Source: Gammaproteobacteria bacterium
GTDB lineage: Bacteria; Pseudomonadota; Gammaproteobacteria; Competibacterales; Competibacteraceae
Length of the DNA stretch: 64,000 nucleotides
Reading direction: 5' to 3'
Assembly: GCA_024235135.1 (NCBI GenBank)
Contig: JACKMZ010000002.1
Location: 124,001-188,000 of the forward strand
The stretch's first letter is position 1. Each line of letters starts with the position of its first letter. Of this stretch, positions 36,911-46,197 are shown in pieces. Under the pieces are notes generated by a model. That model was given only the letters and a program-made list of their open reading frames with translations. It was not told where the DNA came from and ran no database searches. The position numbers were made by a program, and so were the translations under genes.

Positions 36911-38362
36911 CTATTCCTGTTCCTCGGGAAAGATCGGATCACCCACACGGATAATTTTCATGACATTGGTGCGTCCCGAGATGCCGGTGAAATCCCCCTT
37001 GGTCAATATCACCAGATCGCCCTCGCGGACTGCGCCCCGATTCAGCATGGTATCGATGGCATCCTGGATGACCAGCGTTGGATTGTCATATTTCACATCG
37101 AAGCGCACCGGGTAGACGCCGCGATACAGGGTGACCCGGCGGCGCGTGGCTTCATGGCGGGTCAGGGAGAAAATCGGGATGCCGGAACGAATGCGCGACA
37201 TCAGCAAGGGCGTAAACCCGGTCTCGGTCAAGGCCACGATGGCGCTAACGTCCATGTGATTGGCCGTGTACATGGTCGCCATGGCGATGGCTTCGCCCAC
37301 GCTCTCGAAATGCGAATCGATGCGGTGTTTGGAACGCTGGGTTTCCCTCTGCCGTTCCGCACCTAAACAGATGCGGGCCATCGCTTGCACCGCCTGTACC
37401 GGATAGCTGCCCGCCGCGGTTTCCGCGGACAGCATGACCGCGTCGGTGCCATCCATCACCGCATTAGCGATATCCAGCACCTCGGCTCGGGTCGGAGTGG
37501 GATTTTTGATCATCGACTCCATCATCTGCGTGGCGGTAATGGACACTCGATTCATATCCCGCGCCATGCGGATGATGCGCTTTTGCACGCCCGGCAATTC
37601 GGCATCGCCAATCTCCACGCCCAAATCGCCGCGGGCGATCATCACCGCGTCGCTGGCCTTGACGATGCCTTCAAGATCGTTCAATGCTTCGGCCCGCTCG
37701 ATCTTGGAAACGATAGCCCCGTGGCCGCCGGCGGCGCGCAACAACGCCCTGGCCTCCAGAACGTCATCCGCGCTGCGGGGAAAGGAGATGGCCAGATAAT
37801 CCACGCCCAACTCGGCGGCCGTGCGGATATCTTCCCTGTCCTTGTGGGTCAGCGCGGGCGCGGATAAGCCACCCCCTTGACGGTTGATGCCTTTTTTATC
37901 GGACAATTCGCCGCCGACCCAAACCCGGCAGATGACCTGGGGACCGATCACGTCCTCGACGACCAGCACAAGCCGTCCGTCGTCCAGCAGCAGGGTATCG
38001 CCAACCTGGACGTCCTGCGGCAGCGCTTTATAGGTAATCCCCACCCCTTCCACGGTGCCGGCATCCGGCGCCATGTCCGCGTCCAATATAAAGGGTGCGC
38101 CCTCCTGCAGAAAAACCCGCCCGGCGCGAAAACGATGGGTGCGTATCTTGGGACCTTGCAGATCCGCCAATACTCCAATAGCCCGCCCTTGGCTGGTGGC
38201 GCATTCACGAACCAACTTGACACGGGTACGGTGCTCCTCCTCGGTACCGTGGGAAAAATTCAAGCGCACCACGTCAACACCGGCGCGAATGATTGCTTCA
38301 AGAATTTTTGGAGCATCCGTCGCCGGTCCAAGCGTGGCTAGAATCTTGGTGCGCCTCAACAT
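36911..38362 (-). CDS. pyk: Pyruvate kinase
   Basis: This 483-residue glycolytic enzyme makes pyruvate and ATP from PEP. The N-terminus carries KILATLGPAT and the following DVVRLNFSHG, and the ADP/PEP-binding lysine region is SKIERAEALNDLEGI. The signature ITATQMMESMIKNPTPTRAEV is intact, followed by GTDAVMLSAETAAGSYP. A GAGGA precedes the ATG. It is the last gene of the tkt-gap-pgk-pyk run but is separated from pgk by about 430 bp with a strong hairpin, so it is probably transcribed from its own promoter. Confidence 0.97.
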   Translation of the reverse strand: MLRRTKILATLGPATDAPKILEAIIRAGVDVVRLNFSHGTEEEHRTRVKLVRECATSQGRAIGVLADLQGPKIRTHRFRAGRVFLQEGAPFILDADMAPDAGTVEGVGITYKALPQDVQVGDTLLLDDGRLVLVVEDVIGPQVICRVWVGGELSDKKGINRQGGGLSAPALTHKDREDIRTAAELGVDYLAISFPRSADDVLEARALLRAAGGHGAIVSKIERAEALNDLEGIVKASDAVMIARGDLGVEIGDAELPGVQKRIIRMARDMNRVSITATQMMESMIKNPTPTRAEVLDIANAVMDGTDAVMLSAETAAGSYPVQAVQAMARICLGAERQRETQRSKHRIDSHFESVGEAIAMATMYTANHMDVSAIVALTETGFTPLLMSRIRSGIPIFSLTRHEATRRRVTLYRGVYPVRFDVKYDNPTLVIQDAIDTMLNRGAVREGDLVILTKGDFTGISGRTNVMKIIRVGDPIFPEEQE

Positions 38363-38789
38363 GATGAAAGATCCTCAGGTTTGGGGTCGGATAACTTATT
38401 CTTCGCTTAATCGCTGCTTATTCTGTTCGTGGAAAATGAAAATCCCGCCAATACAGCGGGTACAAAACGATAGGCCCACTTCAGGGGTCTGGCAACCGTC
38501 TGGAACACGCAACAAAACCTCCGTCCTCGTACCCCGCGCGATGAGGATAGCCTGATCTCGTGTTTGGCCGATTTGACAACCTTTTCAGCATAGGATTTAT
38601 AGGCCCTGGAGACAAGGCCATCCGGCCGCGCAGGCCAATCCCGCCGGCTTTGCAGGAGGTTGATCGCATACAGGCGTCTTGGCGCCGGAGCTTTTTCAGA
38701 GGGTCAAACGAACATCGGGCGCCGCAGCGCCCGATGTACGAATCCCGTTACGATGGGACAAGCCGTTCAAGCTAACCCATCGTCCGGCG
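38363..38789 (-). other. Intergenic region between pgk and pyk
   Basis: About 430 bp with no supportable gene. It contains a perfect 11-bp hairpin at 38712-38737 close to the end of pgk and must hold the pyk promoter. Several overlapping frames here lack ribosome binding sites and motifs. Confidence 0.5.
38712..38737 (-). terminator. pgk: Perfect 11-bp hairpin downstream of pgk
   Basis: Arms 38712-38722 and 38727-38737 are fully complementary with a 4-nt loop. It lies about 50 bp beyond the pgk stop codon and is followed on the minus strand by TCGTTTGA, a poor U-tract. It most likely marks the end of the tkt-gap-pgk transcript. Confidence 0.55.
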
Positions 38790-39968
38790 TCAACCGTCCG
38801 CACGCTTCTCCAGCATGGCCACGGCGGGTAACTTTTTGCCTTCCAGGAACTCCAGGAACGCACCACCGGCAGTGGATACGTAGGACACCTTGTCAAAAAT
38901 GCCGTATTTCTCCAGGGCCGCGATGGTGTCACCGCCACCGGCCAGGGAAAACGCCGAGCTTGCCGCGACCGCTTCGGCAATGGCCTTGGTGCCTTCGCCG
39001 AATTGATCGAATTCGAACACTCCGACCGGGCCGTTCCAGACGATGGTGCCGGCTTTCTTGAGCAATTCCACGAACTGGGCCGCCGTCTGGGGACCAATGT
39101 CAAAAATCATGTCATCGGCCTCGACCTTGTCCACCGGCTTCAGTGACGCCGGGGTGGATTCCGAAAACTCCTTGCCGCAGACCACATCCACGGGAACCGG
39201 AATGTCACCACCGCGCGCTTGGGCCGCCGCCGTAAGCCGCTTGGCTTCATCGATCAGATCGGGTTCGCTCAGGGATTTGCCGATCTCGTTGCCAGCCGCC
39301 GCGATGAAGGTATTGGCGATACCGCCGCCGACAATCAGCTGATCGACCACCTTGGACAAGGATTCCAACACGGTCAGCTTGGTGGATACCTTGGAACCGC
39401 CGACTATAGCAACCAGCGGCCGGGCCGGACTTTCCAGCGCCTTGCCCAGAGCTTCCAATTCGGTCGCCAACAACGGACCGGCGCAGGCCACGGGGGCATA
39501 CAAACCGACGCCGTTGGTCGAGGCTTCCGCCCGGTGCGAGGTGGCGAATGCGTCCATGACGTAGATATCGCAAAGCGCGGCCATGCGCTTGGATAGTTCC
39601 TCGTTGTTTTTCTTCTCGCCCTTGTTGAAACGCACGTTCTCGCACAACACGACTTGTCCGGCGCCCACTTCCACGCCATCCAGCCAATCCTTGATCAGCT
39701 TGACTTCCTGACCCAGCAACTCGGACAAACGGACGGCGACCGGCGCCAGCGAGAACTGTGCTTCGGGCTCACCTTCCTTGGGGCGGCCCAGATGCGACAT
39801 CAAGATCACCTTGGCGCCCGCCTTGACGGCGTGCTGAATGGTCGGCAGGGAAGCATTCAGCCGGGCATCGCTGGTGACCTTGCCGTCCTTGACGGGTACG
39901 TTCAGGTCCTCGCGGATCAGCACGCGCTTACCCGCCAGGTCGAGATCGGTCATTTTCAGTACAGCCAT
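38790..39968 (-). CDS. pgk: Phosphoglycerate kinase
   Basis: This 392-residue enzyme interconverts 1,3-bisphosphoglycerate and 3-phosphoglycerate in glycolysis or the Calvin cycle. The N-terminal substrate-binding segment is LIREDLNVPVKDGKVTSDAR. Also present are HLGRPKEGEPEAQFSL, AIVGGSKVSTKLTVLESL and the C-terminal nucleotide-binding SLAGGGDTIAALEKYG. The ATG has GGAAGGA upstream. It follows gap in the same orientation, with about 110 bp between them. Length is typical for bacterial Pgk. Confidence 0.97.
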   Translation of the reverse strand: MAVLKMTDLDLAGKRVLIREDLNVPVKDGKVTSDARLNASLPTIQHAVKAGAKVILMSHLGRPKEGEPEAQFSLAPVAVRLSELLGQEVKLIKDWLDGVEVGAGQVVLCENVRFNKGEKKNNEELSKRMAALCDIYVMDAFATSHRAEASTNGVGLYAPVACAGPLLATELEALGKALESPARPLVAIVGGSKVSTKLTVLESLSKVVDQLIVGGGIANTFIAAAGNEIGKSLSEPDLIDEAKRLTAAAQARGGDIPVPVDVVCGKEFSESTPASLKPVDKVEADDMIFDIGPQTAAQFVELLKKAGTIVWNGPVGVFEFDQFGEGTKAIAEAVAASSAFSLAGGGDTIAALEKYGIFDKVSYVSTAGGAFLEFLEGKKLPAVAMLEKRADG

Positions 39969-40080
39969 CGAGTTATCCTTCCATCAGGTTAAAAACCACC
40001 CAATAAAAAACGCGAAGTACGCAAGCCGCTCACGACACATCGCGAACCACCGCGTCTCCGCGTTTACAGGGGACTGCTTT

Positions 40081-41091
40081 TTACTTGGCGTTCATCAGGG
40101 CTTTAGTGGTATCCAACATGCGGTTGGAGAAACCCCACTCGTTGTCGTACCAGGACAGCACCTTGACCAGATTGCCGATCACGCGGGTTTGCGTGGAATC
40201 GAAGGTCGAGGACGCCGGATCGTGGTTGAAGTCCATGGACACCAAGGGTTCGACGTTGTAGTTCAACACACCCTTGAGTGCACCGTCCGAAGCGGCCTTG
40301 ACCAGGGCGTTGACTTCGTCCTTGGTGGTATCGCGGCTGGCGATGAAGGTCAGATCGACGACGGACACGTTGATGGTCGGCACGCGCATGGCGAAACCGT
40401 CCAGCTTGCCATTCAGTTCCGGCAACACCAGACCCACGGCCGCGGCGGCGCCGGTCTTGGTGGGGATCATGGACTGGGTGGCGGAGCGGGCGCGACGCAG
40501 ATCCTTGTGGAATACGTCGGTCAGCACCTGGTCGTTGGTGTAGGCATGGATGGTGGTCATCAGACCGCGTTCCAGGCCCAGCTTCTCGGACAACGGCTTG
40601 ACCATGGGGGCCAGGCAGTTGGTGGTGCAGGACGCGTTGGAGATAACCGTATCACTGGCTTTCAACACACTGTGATTCACACCATACACTACGGTGGCGT
40701 CCACATCCTTGCCGCCCGGCGCGGAAATGATCACCTTCTTGGCGCCGGCGGTCAGGTGCGCGCTAGCCTTTTCCTTGCTGGTGAACAAGCCGGTGCACTC
40801 GTGGACGACATCGACGCCGAGTTCCGCCCAGGGCAGTTCCGCCGGATTGCGTACGGCCAGCACCTTGATGCGATCGCCATTGACGACCAGGGCATCTCCA
40901 TCGACGACGACATCCGCATGGAATTTACCGTGTACGGTGTCGTAGCGGGTCAGATGGGCGTTGGTGTTGGCGTCGCCCAGATCGTTGATCGCGACGATTT
41001 CGAATTCGCCCCTGCGATTGTACTCATAGATGGCGCGCAATACTTGGCGGCCGATGCGACCGTAACCATTGATAGCAATCTTGATTGCCAT
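40081..41091 (-). CDS. gap: Type I glyceraldehyde-3-phosphate dehydrogenase
   Basis: This 336-residue enzyme has the NAD(P)-binding N-terminus IAINGYGRIGRQVLRA and the catalytic cysteine in SNASCTTNCLAP. The C-terminal WYDNEWGFSNRMLD signature is intact. It follows tkt with about 50 bp between them and precedes pgk, matching a lower-glycolysis/Calvin-cycle cluster. Cofactor preference (NAD or NADP) is not decided from the sequence alone; the region after the Rossmann strand (AINDLGDANTNAHL) has an aspartate that often favours NAD. Confidence 0.97.
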   Translation of the reverse strand: MAIKIAINGYGRIGRQVLRAIYEYNRRGEFEIVAINDLGDANTNAHLTRYDTVHGKFHADVVVDGDALVVNGDRIKVLAVRNPAELPWAELGVDVVHECTGLFTSKEKASAHLTAGAKKVIISAPGGKDVDATVVYGVNHSVLKASDTVISNASCTTNCLAPMVKPLSEKLGLERGLMTTIHAYTNDQVLTDVFHKDLRRARSATQSMIPTKTGAAAAVGLVLPELNGKLDGFAMRVPTINVSVVDLTFIASRDTTKDEVNALVKAASDGALKGVLNYNVEPLVSMDFNHDPASSTFDSTQTRVIGNLVKVLSWYDNEWGFSNRMLDTTKALMNAK

Positions 41092-41140
41092 AATTTCCTC
41101 CAGAGGTTGGATAGGATGGGGGGGGTGACGACGTTCCAGG

Positions 41141-43141
41141 TCAAGTAGCCAGCAATTCTTCCACAGTATGCACTACGTTTTCTACGGTAAAACCGAAATG
41201 TTGAAATAAAACATCGCCGGGCGCGGAAAGCCCGAAACAATCCAGACCGATGATGCGGCCTCGGAGGCCGACGAACTTATACCAACTGGCGGTGGCGCCG
41301 GCTTCCACGGCGACCCGTTTGATGATGCCGGGAGGCAGTACTTCGTCCCGATAGGCGGCGTCCTGCCGTTCGAAGGTGTCTACCGAAGGCATGGAAACCA
41401 CGCGGATTCGGCGTCCGCGCGCGCGAAAATGCGCCGCCGCCTCGACCGTGAGATTCACTTCCGAACCGGTCGCGATGAGAATGACTTCCGGCGTGCCTTC
41501 GCATTCCACGAGGACGTAGCCGCCCCGCTCGATCGCCTCGACTTGTTCGGGGCTGCGGGGTTGATGCATCAGTTTCTGGCGGGAAAACGCCATGCAGGTG
41601 GGTCCCTTGCGACGCTCCACGCCGGCTTTCCAGGCCACCGCCGTTTCCACCCCGTCGCAGGGTCGCCACAGCGACAGTTCAGGAATCAAGCGCAGGCTGG
41701 CCAGATGTTCGATGGGATGATGAGTCGGACCATCTTCGCCCACACCGATGGAATCGTGCGTGAAGATGAACAGTACGCGGATTTTCATCAACGAGGCAAG
41801 ACGCACCGCGTTGCGGGAGTAGTCGGAAAAGGTGAGGAAAGTGCCGCCGTAAGGTAAAAATCCGCCATGCAGGGCAATGCCGTTCATGATGGCGCTCATG
41901 CCGAACTCACGCACCCCATAGTACAGGTAATTACCTGGTGGACCGTTACGCTCGATCACCACCGCGCCCTTCCAGAACGTGTTGTTGGACAAGGTCAGAT
42001 CGGCGGAGCCACCCAGCAGTTCCGGCAGCAACGGACCATAGGCATTGAGGGCGCGCTGTGAACTGAGTCGCGAGGCGATATCCTCGGCTTTTTCCGCAGT
42101 GCCCAGAATATAGGCGTAGGTCTGTTCCGCCCAACGATGGGGCAACTCACCCCGCGCGCGGCGCTGGTACTCGGCCGCCAGTTCAGGGTATTCCCGCGCG
42201 TAGGCGGCAAACAGGTCATTCCACTCCTGCTCCCAGGCCGCGCCCTTGCCACGGGCGTCCCAAACCGCGTAAATGTCGTCGGGTATTTCGAAAGGACCGT
42301 ACGGCCAGTCGATATGCCGGCGGGTCGCCGCCACCTCATCGGGTCCCAACGGTGCGCCATGGACATCGGCGGTACCGGCCTTGCGCGGCGCGCCGCAACC
42401 AATCAGGGTCTTGCAGCAAATGATGCTGGGCCGGTCAGTCACCTCGCGCGCCTGTTCGATGGCGTTCTTCACGGCCTCGCTATCATGGCCGTCCACGTCT
42501 GGAATCACGTGCCAATGATAGGCCGCGAAACGCTTCGGCGTCTCATCCGTGAACCAGCCCAAGGTATCGCCATCGATGGAAATATCGTTGTCGTCGTACA
42601 GACAGATCAGCTTGCCCAGGCCCAAATTGCCGGCCAGCGAGCAGACTTCATGGGAAATGCCTTCCATCAGGCAGCCGTCACCCATGAACACGTAAGTATA
42701 GTGATCGACAATGTCATAGCCGGGGCGATTGAACTGCGCGGCCAATACCTGCTCGGCAATCGCCATGCCCACGGCATTGCCTAGGCCCTGGCCGAGGGGG
42801 CCGGTCGTAGTCTCCACCCCCGGCGTATGGCCATATTCCGGATGACCGGGAGTGCGGGAACCCATCTGCCGGAACTGCTTGATTTCATCCATGGACAGAT
42901 CGTAGCCACTCAAATGCAGCATGGAATAGAGCAGCATGGAACCATGGCCGTTGGATAGTACGAAGCGGTCCCGATTCGTCCAGGTTGGATTGGCTGGGTT
43001 GTGGTGCAGAAAGTCGTTCCACAAGACCTCCGCAATTTCCGCCATTCCCATCGGTGCGCCTGGATGGCCGGAATTCGCCTGTTGCACGGCATCCATGGTG
43101 AGGGCACGAATGGCGTTGGCCAGAGCTTTACGCGAGGGCAT
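41141..43141 (-). CDS. tkt: Transketolase
   Basis: This is a thiamine-diphosphate enzyme of 666 residues for the pentose-phosphate and Calvin pathways. The N-terminal GHPGAPMGMAEIAEVLW, the TPP/Mg motif GDGCLMEGISHEVCSLAG and DDNDISIDG are present. The pyrimidine-binding segment (FTHDSIGVGEDGPTHHPIEH) follows. It starts at an ATG preceded by GGGAGAT. It heads the tkt-gap-pgk run on the minus strand. The gene is the plastid/proteobacterial type and full length. Confidence 0.97.
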   Translation of the reverse strand: MPSRKALANAIRALTMDAVQQANSGHPGAPMGMAEIAEVLWNDFLHHNPANPTWTNRDRFVLSNGHGSMLLYSMLHLSGYDLSMDEIKQFRQMGSRTPGHPEYGHTPGVETTTGPLGQGLGNAVGMAIAEQVLAAQFNRPGYDIVDHYTYVFMGDGCLMEGISHEVCSLAGNLGLGKLICLYDDNDISIDGDTLGWFTDETPKRFAAYHWHVIPDVDGHDSEAVKNAIEQAREVTDRPSIICCKTLIGCGAPRKAGTADVHGAPLGPDEVAATRRHIDWPYGPFEIPDDIYAVWDARGKGAAWEQEWNDLFAAYAREYPELAAEYQRRARGELPHRWAEQTYAYILGTAEKAEDIASRLSSQRALNAYGPLLPELLGGSADLTLSNNTFWKGAVVIERNGPPGNYLYYGVREFGMSAIMNGIALHGGFLPYGGTFLTFSDYSRNAVRLASLMKIRVLFIFTHDSIGVGEDGPTHHPIEHLASLRLIPELSLWRPCDGVETAVAWKAGVERRKGPTCMAFSRQKLMHQPRSPEQVEAIERGGYVLVECEGTPEVILIATGSEVNLTVEAAAHFRARGRRIRVVSMPSVDTFERQDAAYRDEVLPPGIIKRVAVEAGATASWYKFVGLRGRIIGLDCFGLSAPGDVLFQHFGFTVENVVHTVEELLAT

Positions 43142-43618
43142 GACAATCTCCCGATGGGGTCAGTGGGTTGAGTATAGGAGCAAGCGTTACCCAGGATACT
43201 AGAGAACTGATCCTGGCCCGGCGGAAGCGACCGCTCCCGACCGGCAACTTGCGAATAAAGGTTGAAATGGGTTGCACCCGAGCGCTTTGAAGCGGCGAAT
43301 ACTCTTATCAGGGGCCAAGCGACGGGGGACGGCTTCCGGAGAAAGGTGATGCCTTACAGCGATGGAAGATTCCCCGATATGCCCGCATCCACTTGGGTCG
43401 CGTACTTCCGCCTGAACCGATCCGGAAACCGGCTTGGGTCTGTCCGATAGACGGATTTGTAGGCAAATCCTCAAGTTTTTGGGTAGGTCTGGCCAAAAAA
43501 GAATGGGGGAAATTATAAGTAAAAGCGAGGAACTAGCCAATCTTTACACGGAGCGCCGCTGTTTACGCACCGAGCGGCTTGCTCCAAACCGCCGGCGCGT
43601 GCCTATTCATCGCCGATT
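43142..43618 (-). other. Intergenic region between rhodanese gene and tkt
   Basis: About 480 bp without a supportable gene. Short frames on both strands have no ribosome binding site or recognisable motif. The tkt promoter must lie here; a TATACT about 35 bp from the tkt start is a possible -10 box but lacks a good -35. Confidence 0.45.
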
Positions 43619-44437
43619 TCAACGCTCCACGGGCAAGGACCCGTCGTTGCCCCACTCCGACCAGGCGCCAGGATAGCCGCGCACTTTCGGATAACCCAGA
43701 ACTTTGAGCACCAGGTAAGTATGGGCGGAACGGTGATGGGTCTGGCAATACACGATGATTTCCTTATCCGGCGTCACACCCAGATTTTCCAACAGGGAGC
43801 GCAATTGATCCTCGGATTTGAAACGCAGTTGGCGGGTTTGGTCCATGGCCAGAATCCAGTTCATGTTGACCGCGCCGGGAATGTGTCCGCCACGCGCCGC
43901 GCGTACGTCCAACCCCTGGTATTCTCCGGGCGTCCGGGTATCCAGCAAGACCAGATCCGGCTGCCCCAGACGCGACAGGATATAGGCTTTATTCGCCACC
44001 ACCCGATCCCCCAGATGAGCTGGATAGGGCCGGGCGATGGGTTGCTCGGCTTGCTGGGAGAGGGTATGGCCACCCGCTATCCAAGCCTGCAAGCCGCCGT
44101 TCAACAACGAGAAATGCGCATGTCCCAAAGCGTCCAGGGTCCACAGGAAGCGGCTCGCCCGCCCACCTCCTTCGTCGTCATAGGCCACCACATGCGTTTC
44201 CGGGGTCAGCCCCAGCCCTGAAATCACGGCGCTCAAACGCACCTCGTCGGGCAGTAAACCCATGGCCGGCGGCGCCACACGGATGATATTGGCATAGCCG
44301 AGATTCACAGCTCCAGGGATATGGCCCTCGGCATAGGTGTCGATGTTGCATAGATCGACGACCAGCAAGCCGGGCTGATTGAGCAGCGGCTCCAGTTGTT
44401 CGGCTTCGACCAATAGCGGAAGATGAATGGTTGACAT
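43619..44437 (-). CDS. Sulfurtransferase with two rhodanese domains
   Basis: This 272-residue tandem rhodanese protein is of the thiosulfate/mercaptopyruvate sulfurtransferase class. The N-terminal domain (residues ~10-125) is inactive-like, while the C-terminal domain (about 145-265) carries the active-site cysteine in IIVYCQTHHRSAHTYLV. The loop CQTHHRS differs from the CRKGVTA of rhodanese and CGSGVTA of mercaptopyruvate sulfurtransferase, so donor specificity is unclear. The conserved substrate-entry segment DTRTPGEYQG is intact. The gene is alone on the minus strand, divergent from thiL. Confidence 0.92.
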   Translation of the reverse strand: MSTIHLPLLVEAEQLEPLLNQPGLLVVDLCNIDTYAEGHIPGAVNLGYANIIRVAPPAMGLLPDEVRLSAVISGLGLTPETHVVAYDDEGGGRASRFLWTLDALGHAHFSLLNGGLQAWIAGGHTLSQQAEQPIARPYPAHLGDRVVANKAYILSRLGQPDLVLLDTRTPGEYQGLDVRAARGGHIPGAVNMNWILAMDQTRQLRFKSEDQLRSLLENLGVTPDKEIIVYCQTHHRSAHTYLVLKVLGYPKVRGYPGAWSEWGNDGSLPVER

Positions 44438-44692
44438 GAAAAATCCTTACGCTTTGAAAGGTTCATCGTGTGAGTGAAAACGATTAGATTATCGCACTAT
44501 ACGATGGTATTAAGGTAAAAGAAGGCCACTTCGCCGTACGAGACCACTGATGATCGTTACTTCGCCATTTTGCCGTATTCCTACTGAAAGGAGCTGTCCG
44601 CTGACCCACGCCATCATCCATCGCCCTGTTGAACTCGGCGCCCAAAGCCTTGCGGCCGGTCAGGCCGAACACACGCCAAGCGGCTAATCGCG

Positions 44693-45694
44693 ATGCCCCT
44701 GAAAGCTTCGTCGCAAGCCGCGCCGCCACCTCGGACCGATAGCGAATTCACGCTGATCGAACGGTATTTCGAATCCCATATCACCCAGCGCCGCGATGTG
44801 CTGTTGGGGATAGGCGATGACTGCGCCTTACTCCAAGCACCGGAGAATACGAGTTTGGCCGCGACCATGGACACCCTGGTCGCGGGAGTGCACTTTCTAG
44901 CCGATGCGGACCCCGAGGGCATCGGCCATAAGGCCCTGGCGGTCAATCTCAGTGATTTGGCGGCCATGGGCGCGCAGCCCGCCTGGGCGTCGCTGGCGTT
45001 GACGCTGCCTGCCGCCGATGAACGCTGGCTGGCGGCGTTTTGCCGGGGTTTCTTCGCGCTCGCCGAAGACTATCAGGTCGCCTTGGTGGGCGGTGACATG
45101 ACGCACGGGCCCCTTTGCATCAGCGTGCAAGCGCAGGGTTTCGTACCGGCCACGCTGGCGTTACGGCGCACCGGCGCGCAATTCGGCGACCGCATTCTGG
45201 TCACCGGCACGCCTGGCGACGCGGGCCTGGCGCTGGCGCCACGCGAAACCCGTAGGAATCTGACCGCCGAACACATCGCCTATTTGCAGGCACGGTTGGA
45301 TAAACCCCTGCCCCGCATCCAGCAGGGTCTGGATCTGCGAGGGCTGGCCACCGCCGCCATCGATATTTCCGATGGATTGGCTCAAGATCTCGGCCACATT
45401 CTGGAACGTAGCGGCGTGGGCGCCACCCTGTACGTCGATCGCTTACCGCTTTCCCCAGCCATGGCTGCCTGCCCGGAACAGGCTACAGCCATCGCCTTGA
45501 CGGGTGGCGACGACTACGAGTTATGCTTTACCGTTCCGCCGCGACATCTCGGATCGGTCCAGTCTCTGGCCGCCGCCTGGGACTGCGCTTGCACCGAAAT
45601 CGGTGTCATCGACGCCAGTCCCGGTCTGCGTTGCCTGCGCGAGGACGGCACGGTTTACCCCTTATCCCCGAACGGTTATGACCACTTCGCCTGA
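44693..45694 (+). CDS. thiL: Thiamine-monophosphate kinase
   Basis: This 333-residue PurM/AIR-synthase-fold enzyme phosphorylates thiamine monophosphate to the diphosphate. Recognisable segments are DVLLGIGDDCALLQAP at the N-terminus, ATMDTLVAGVHFL, the Gly-rich LVGGDMTHGPLCIS and ALTGGDDYELCFTVPP near the C-terminus. Start is at ATG 44693 with a weak upstream ribosome binding site, so a slightly later start is possible. It overlaps pgpA by 17 bp, the conserved thiL-pgpA pairing of gammaproteobacteria. The usual upstream nusB is absent here. Confidence 0.96.
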   Translation: MPLKASSQAAPPPRTDSEFTLIERYFESHITQRRDVLLGIGDDCALLQAPENTSLAATMDTLVAGVHFLADADPEGIGHKALAVNLSDLAAMGAQPAWASLALTLPAADERWLAAFCRGFFALAEDYQVALVGGDMTHGPLCISVQAQGFVPATLALRRTGAQFGDRILVTGTPGDAGLALAPRETRRNLTAEHIAYLQARLDKPLPRIQQGLDLRGLATAAIDISDGLAQDLGHILERSGVGATLYVDRLPLSPAMAACPEQATAIALTGGDDYELCFTVPPRHLGSVQSLAAAWDCACTEIGVIDASPGLRCLREDGTVYPLSPNGYDHFA

Positions 45695-46172
45695 TCGTCC
45701 CTGCGCCAATATTCTACGCAACCCGATTCATTTCCTGGCTTTGGGCTTTGGCTCGGGCTGCGCGCCCAAAGCGCCCGGTACTTTCGGTACCCTAGCCGCC
45801 ATACCCTTGTACCTGCCGCTGCAACATCTGGCCTTGGGTTACTACATCGCCCTGGTGATAGTCACTTTCATCCTCGGCGTATGGGTGTGCGGACGCACCA
45901 GCCGCGACCTCGGCGTACACGATCACCCGAGCATCGTCTGGGATGAGGTCGTGGGCTACTTCATCACCATGCTCGGCGCGCCGCACGGGGTTGGATGGAT
46001 GATACTGGGCTTCGGCTTGTTCCGCCTGTTCGATATCGTCAAGCCCTGGCCAATCAAGGCCGCGGACAAGCACGTGGGCGGGGGGTTCGGCATCATGTTC
46101 GACGATGTTCTGGCCGCCGTGTATGCCTGGCTGATACTTCAGGGCGTGGCCTTTTTCAGCGGCGGCGGGTGA
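45678..46172 (+). CDS. pgpA: Phosphatidylglycerophosphatase A
   Basis: This integral membrane phosphatase of 164 residues makes phosphatidylglycerol from its phosphate. It has the N-terminal FLALGFGSGCAPKAPGTFGT signature and the catalytic acidic segment SIVWDEVVGYFI, plus the C-terminal FDIVKPWPI and GIMFDDVLAAVYAW. Three or four membrane helices are visible. The ATG at 45678 lies inside the end of thiL, 17 bp overlap, consistent with translational coupling. The frame extends further upstream but that part is inside thiL. Confidence 0.95.
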   Translation: MTTSPDRPCANILRNPIHFLALGFGSGCAPKAPGTFGTLAAIPLYLPLQHLALGYYIALVIVTFILGVWVCGRTSRDLGVHDHPSIVWDEVVGYFITMLGAPHGVGWMILGFGLFRLFDIVKPWPIKAADKHVGGGFGIMFDDVLAAVYAWLILQGVAFFSGGG

Positions 46173-46197
46173 GCTTTCCTTACCCGCTCGACAACTC

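Noticed and set aside
39838..41148. 436-codon open frame opposite gap
   Set aside because: Antisense shadow of a certain gap gene, with low-complexity His/Gly/Gln composition and no motif.
44484..44729. 81-codon minus-strand frame before thiL, possibly a transposase remnant
   Set aside because: No transposase motif or inverted repeats could be identified; it overlaps the thiL start and has no ribosome binding site.
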